NCBI GenBank assembly: GCA_910589375.1
Contig: CAJUTK010000001.1
Location: 558,001 to 622,000 of the forward strand
Reading direction: 5' to 3'
DNA length: 64,000 nucleotides
Source of the DNA: an uncultured Bacilli bacterium
GTDB lineage: Bacteria > Bacillota_I > Bacilli_A > RF39 > UBA660
The notes below the pieces were generated by a model, which worked only from the letters and a program-made list of their open reading frames with translations, did no database searches and had not been told where the DNA came from. Position numbers and translations under genes: made by a program. Below are positions 63,973 to 64,000 of this stretch, piece after piece (position 1 is the stretch's first letter; every line of letters starts with the position of its first letter).

Positions 63973-63999
63973 ATCTTTTTAAAAAAATGTTAAAAAGAT
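63973..63999 (+). promoter_or_regulatory. Second copy of the NAD-operon operator at window end
   Basis: Identical over 27 bases to 56908-56934: ATCTTTTTAA, AAAAATG, TTAAAAAGAT. The promoter and gene it would control lie beyond the window. Confidence 0.8.
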
Positions 64000-64000
64000 G

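Overview
The window is a low-GC (about 30% by eye), gene-dense bacterial chromosome segment from a member of the Firmicutes, most likely class Bacilli. The evidence is the HrcA/CIRCE-controlled heat-shock operon, dnaD next to nth, spoVID next to a ysxE-like gene, yabG next to veg, AGGTGAT-type ribosome binding sites and consensus sigma-A promoters. TGA, TAG and TAA all serve as stops, so the code is standard and this is not a Mycoplasma-type genome. The tmRNA tag ends in LAFA, and several families seen here (type VII secretion genes, DUF4176, many small membrane proteins) fit uncultured gut Bacilli. The exact order or genus cannot be named from sequence alone.

Layout. 1-6.4 kb: the downstream end of a type VII (ESX/Yuk-like) secretion locus. 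It holds the C-terminus of an EssC-type ATPase, a YukD/EsaB-like ubiquitin-fold protein, a zincin-like lipoprotein, a run of small WXG100-like proteins and two DUF4176 proteins carrying a repeated FDENGIV motif. 6.4-9.1 kb: a thioredoxin-fold membrane protein and tex. 9.1-9.4 kb: two tandem, nearly identical copies of a small RNA gene on the minus strand. 9.9-16.4 kb: hrcA-grpE-dnaK-pepF-dnaJ behind two CIRCE elements. 16.4-25.4 kb: zinc-ribbon membrane proteins, HU, cca, dnaD, nth and lon. 26.3-29.1 kb: sporulation-related genes (spoVID-like, ysxE-like, yabG, veg) enclosing a small minus-strand membrane-protein gene that is absent from ordinary ORF lists. 29.1-29.5 kb: tmRNA. 29.6-37.6 kb: a THEP1-SWIM fusion, an LCP-PASTA protein, tRNA-Cys, a Nudix protein, a PHP phosphoesterase, DUF378, an SF1 helicase and an Xre regulator. 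37.7-47.9 kb: a cation P-type ATPase with a ZIP transporter, a Y-family polymerase, an operon with a membrane-fused MurF and Ddl, a DUF3048 protein and an HD protein. 48 kb: tRNA-Arg. 50.3-53.4 kb: a MarR regulator with an ABC transporter. 53.5-56 kb: a secreted repeat protein whose start is split from its signal peptide by a frameshift at a seven-A run, followed by a membrane zincin. 57-61.9 kb: a four-gene NAD salvage operon under a distinctive inverted-repeat operator. 62-63.9 kb: pyrH and a glycosyltransferase. The last 30 bases repeat the NAD operator exactly, so a second member of that regulon probably starts just past the window.

The most interesting items are: the twin small RNA with a potential CCCC/GGGG pseudoknot to its own terminator; the A7 frameshift in the secreted repeat protein; the 27-bp operator shared by the NAD operon and the window end; the THEP1-SWIM fusion; the cysteine/histidine-rich GrpE extension; and two extracytoplasmic HExxH proteins, one beside the type VII genes and one beside the frameshifted repeat protein.
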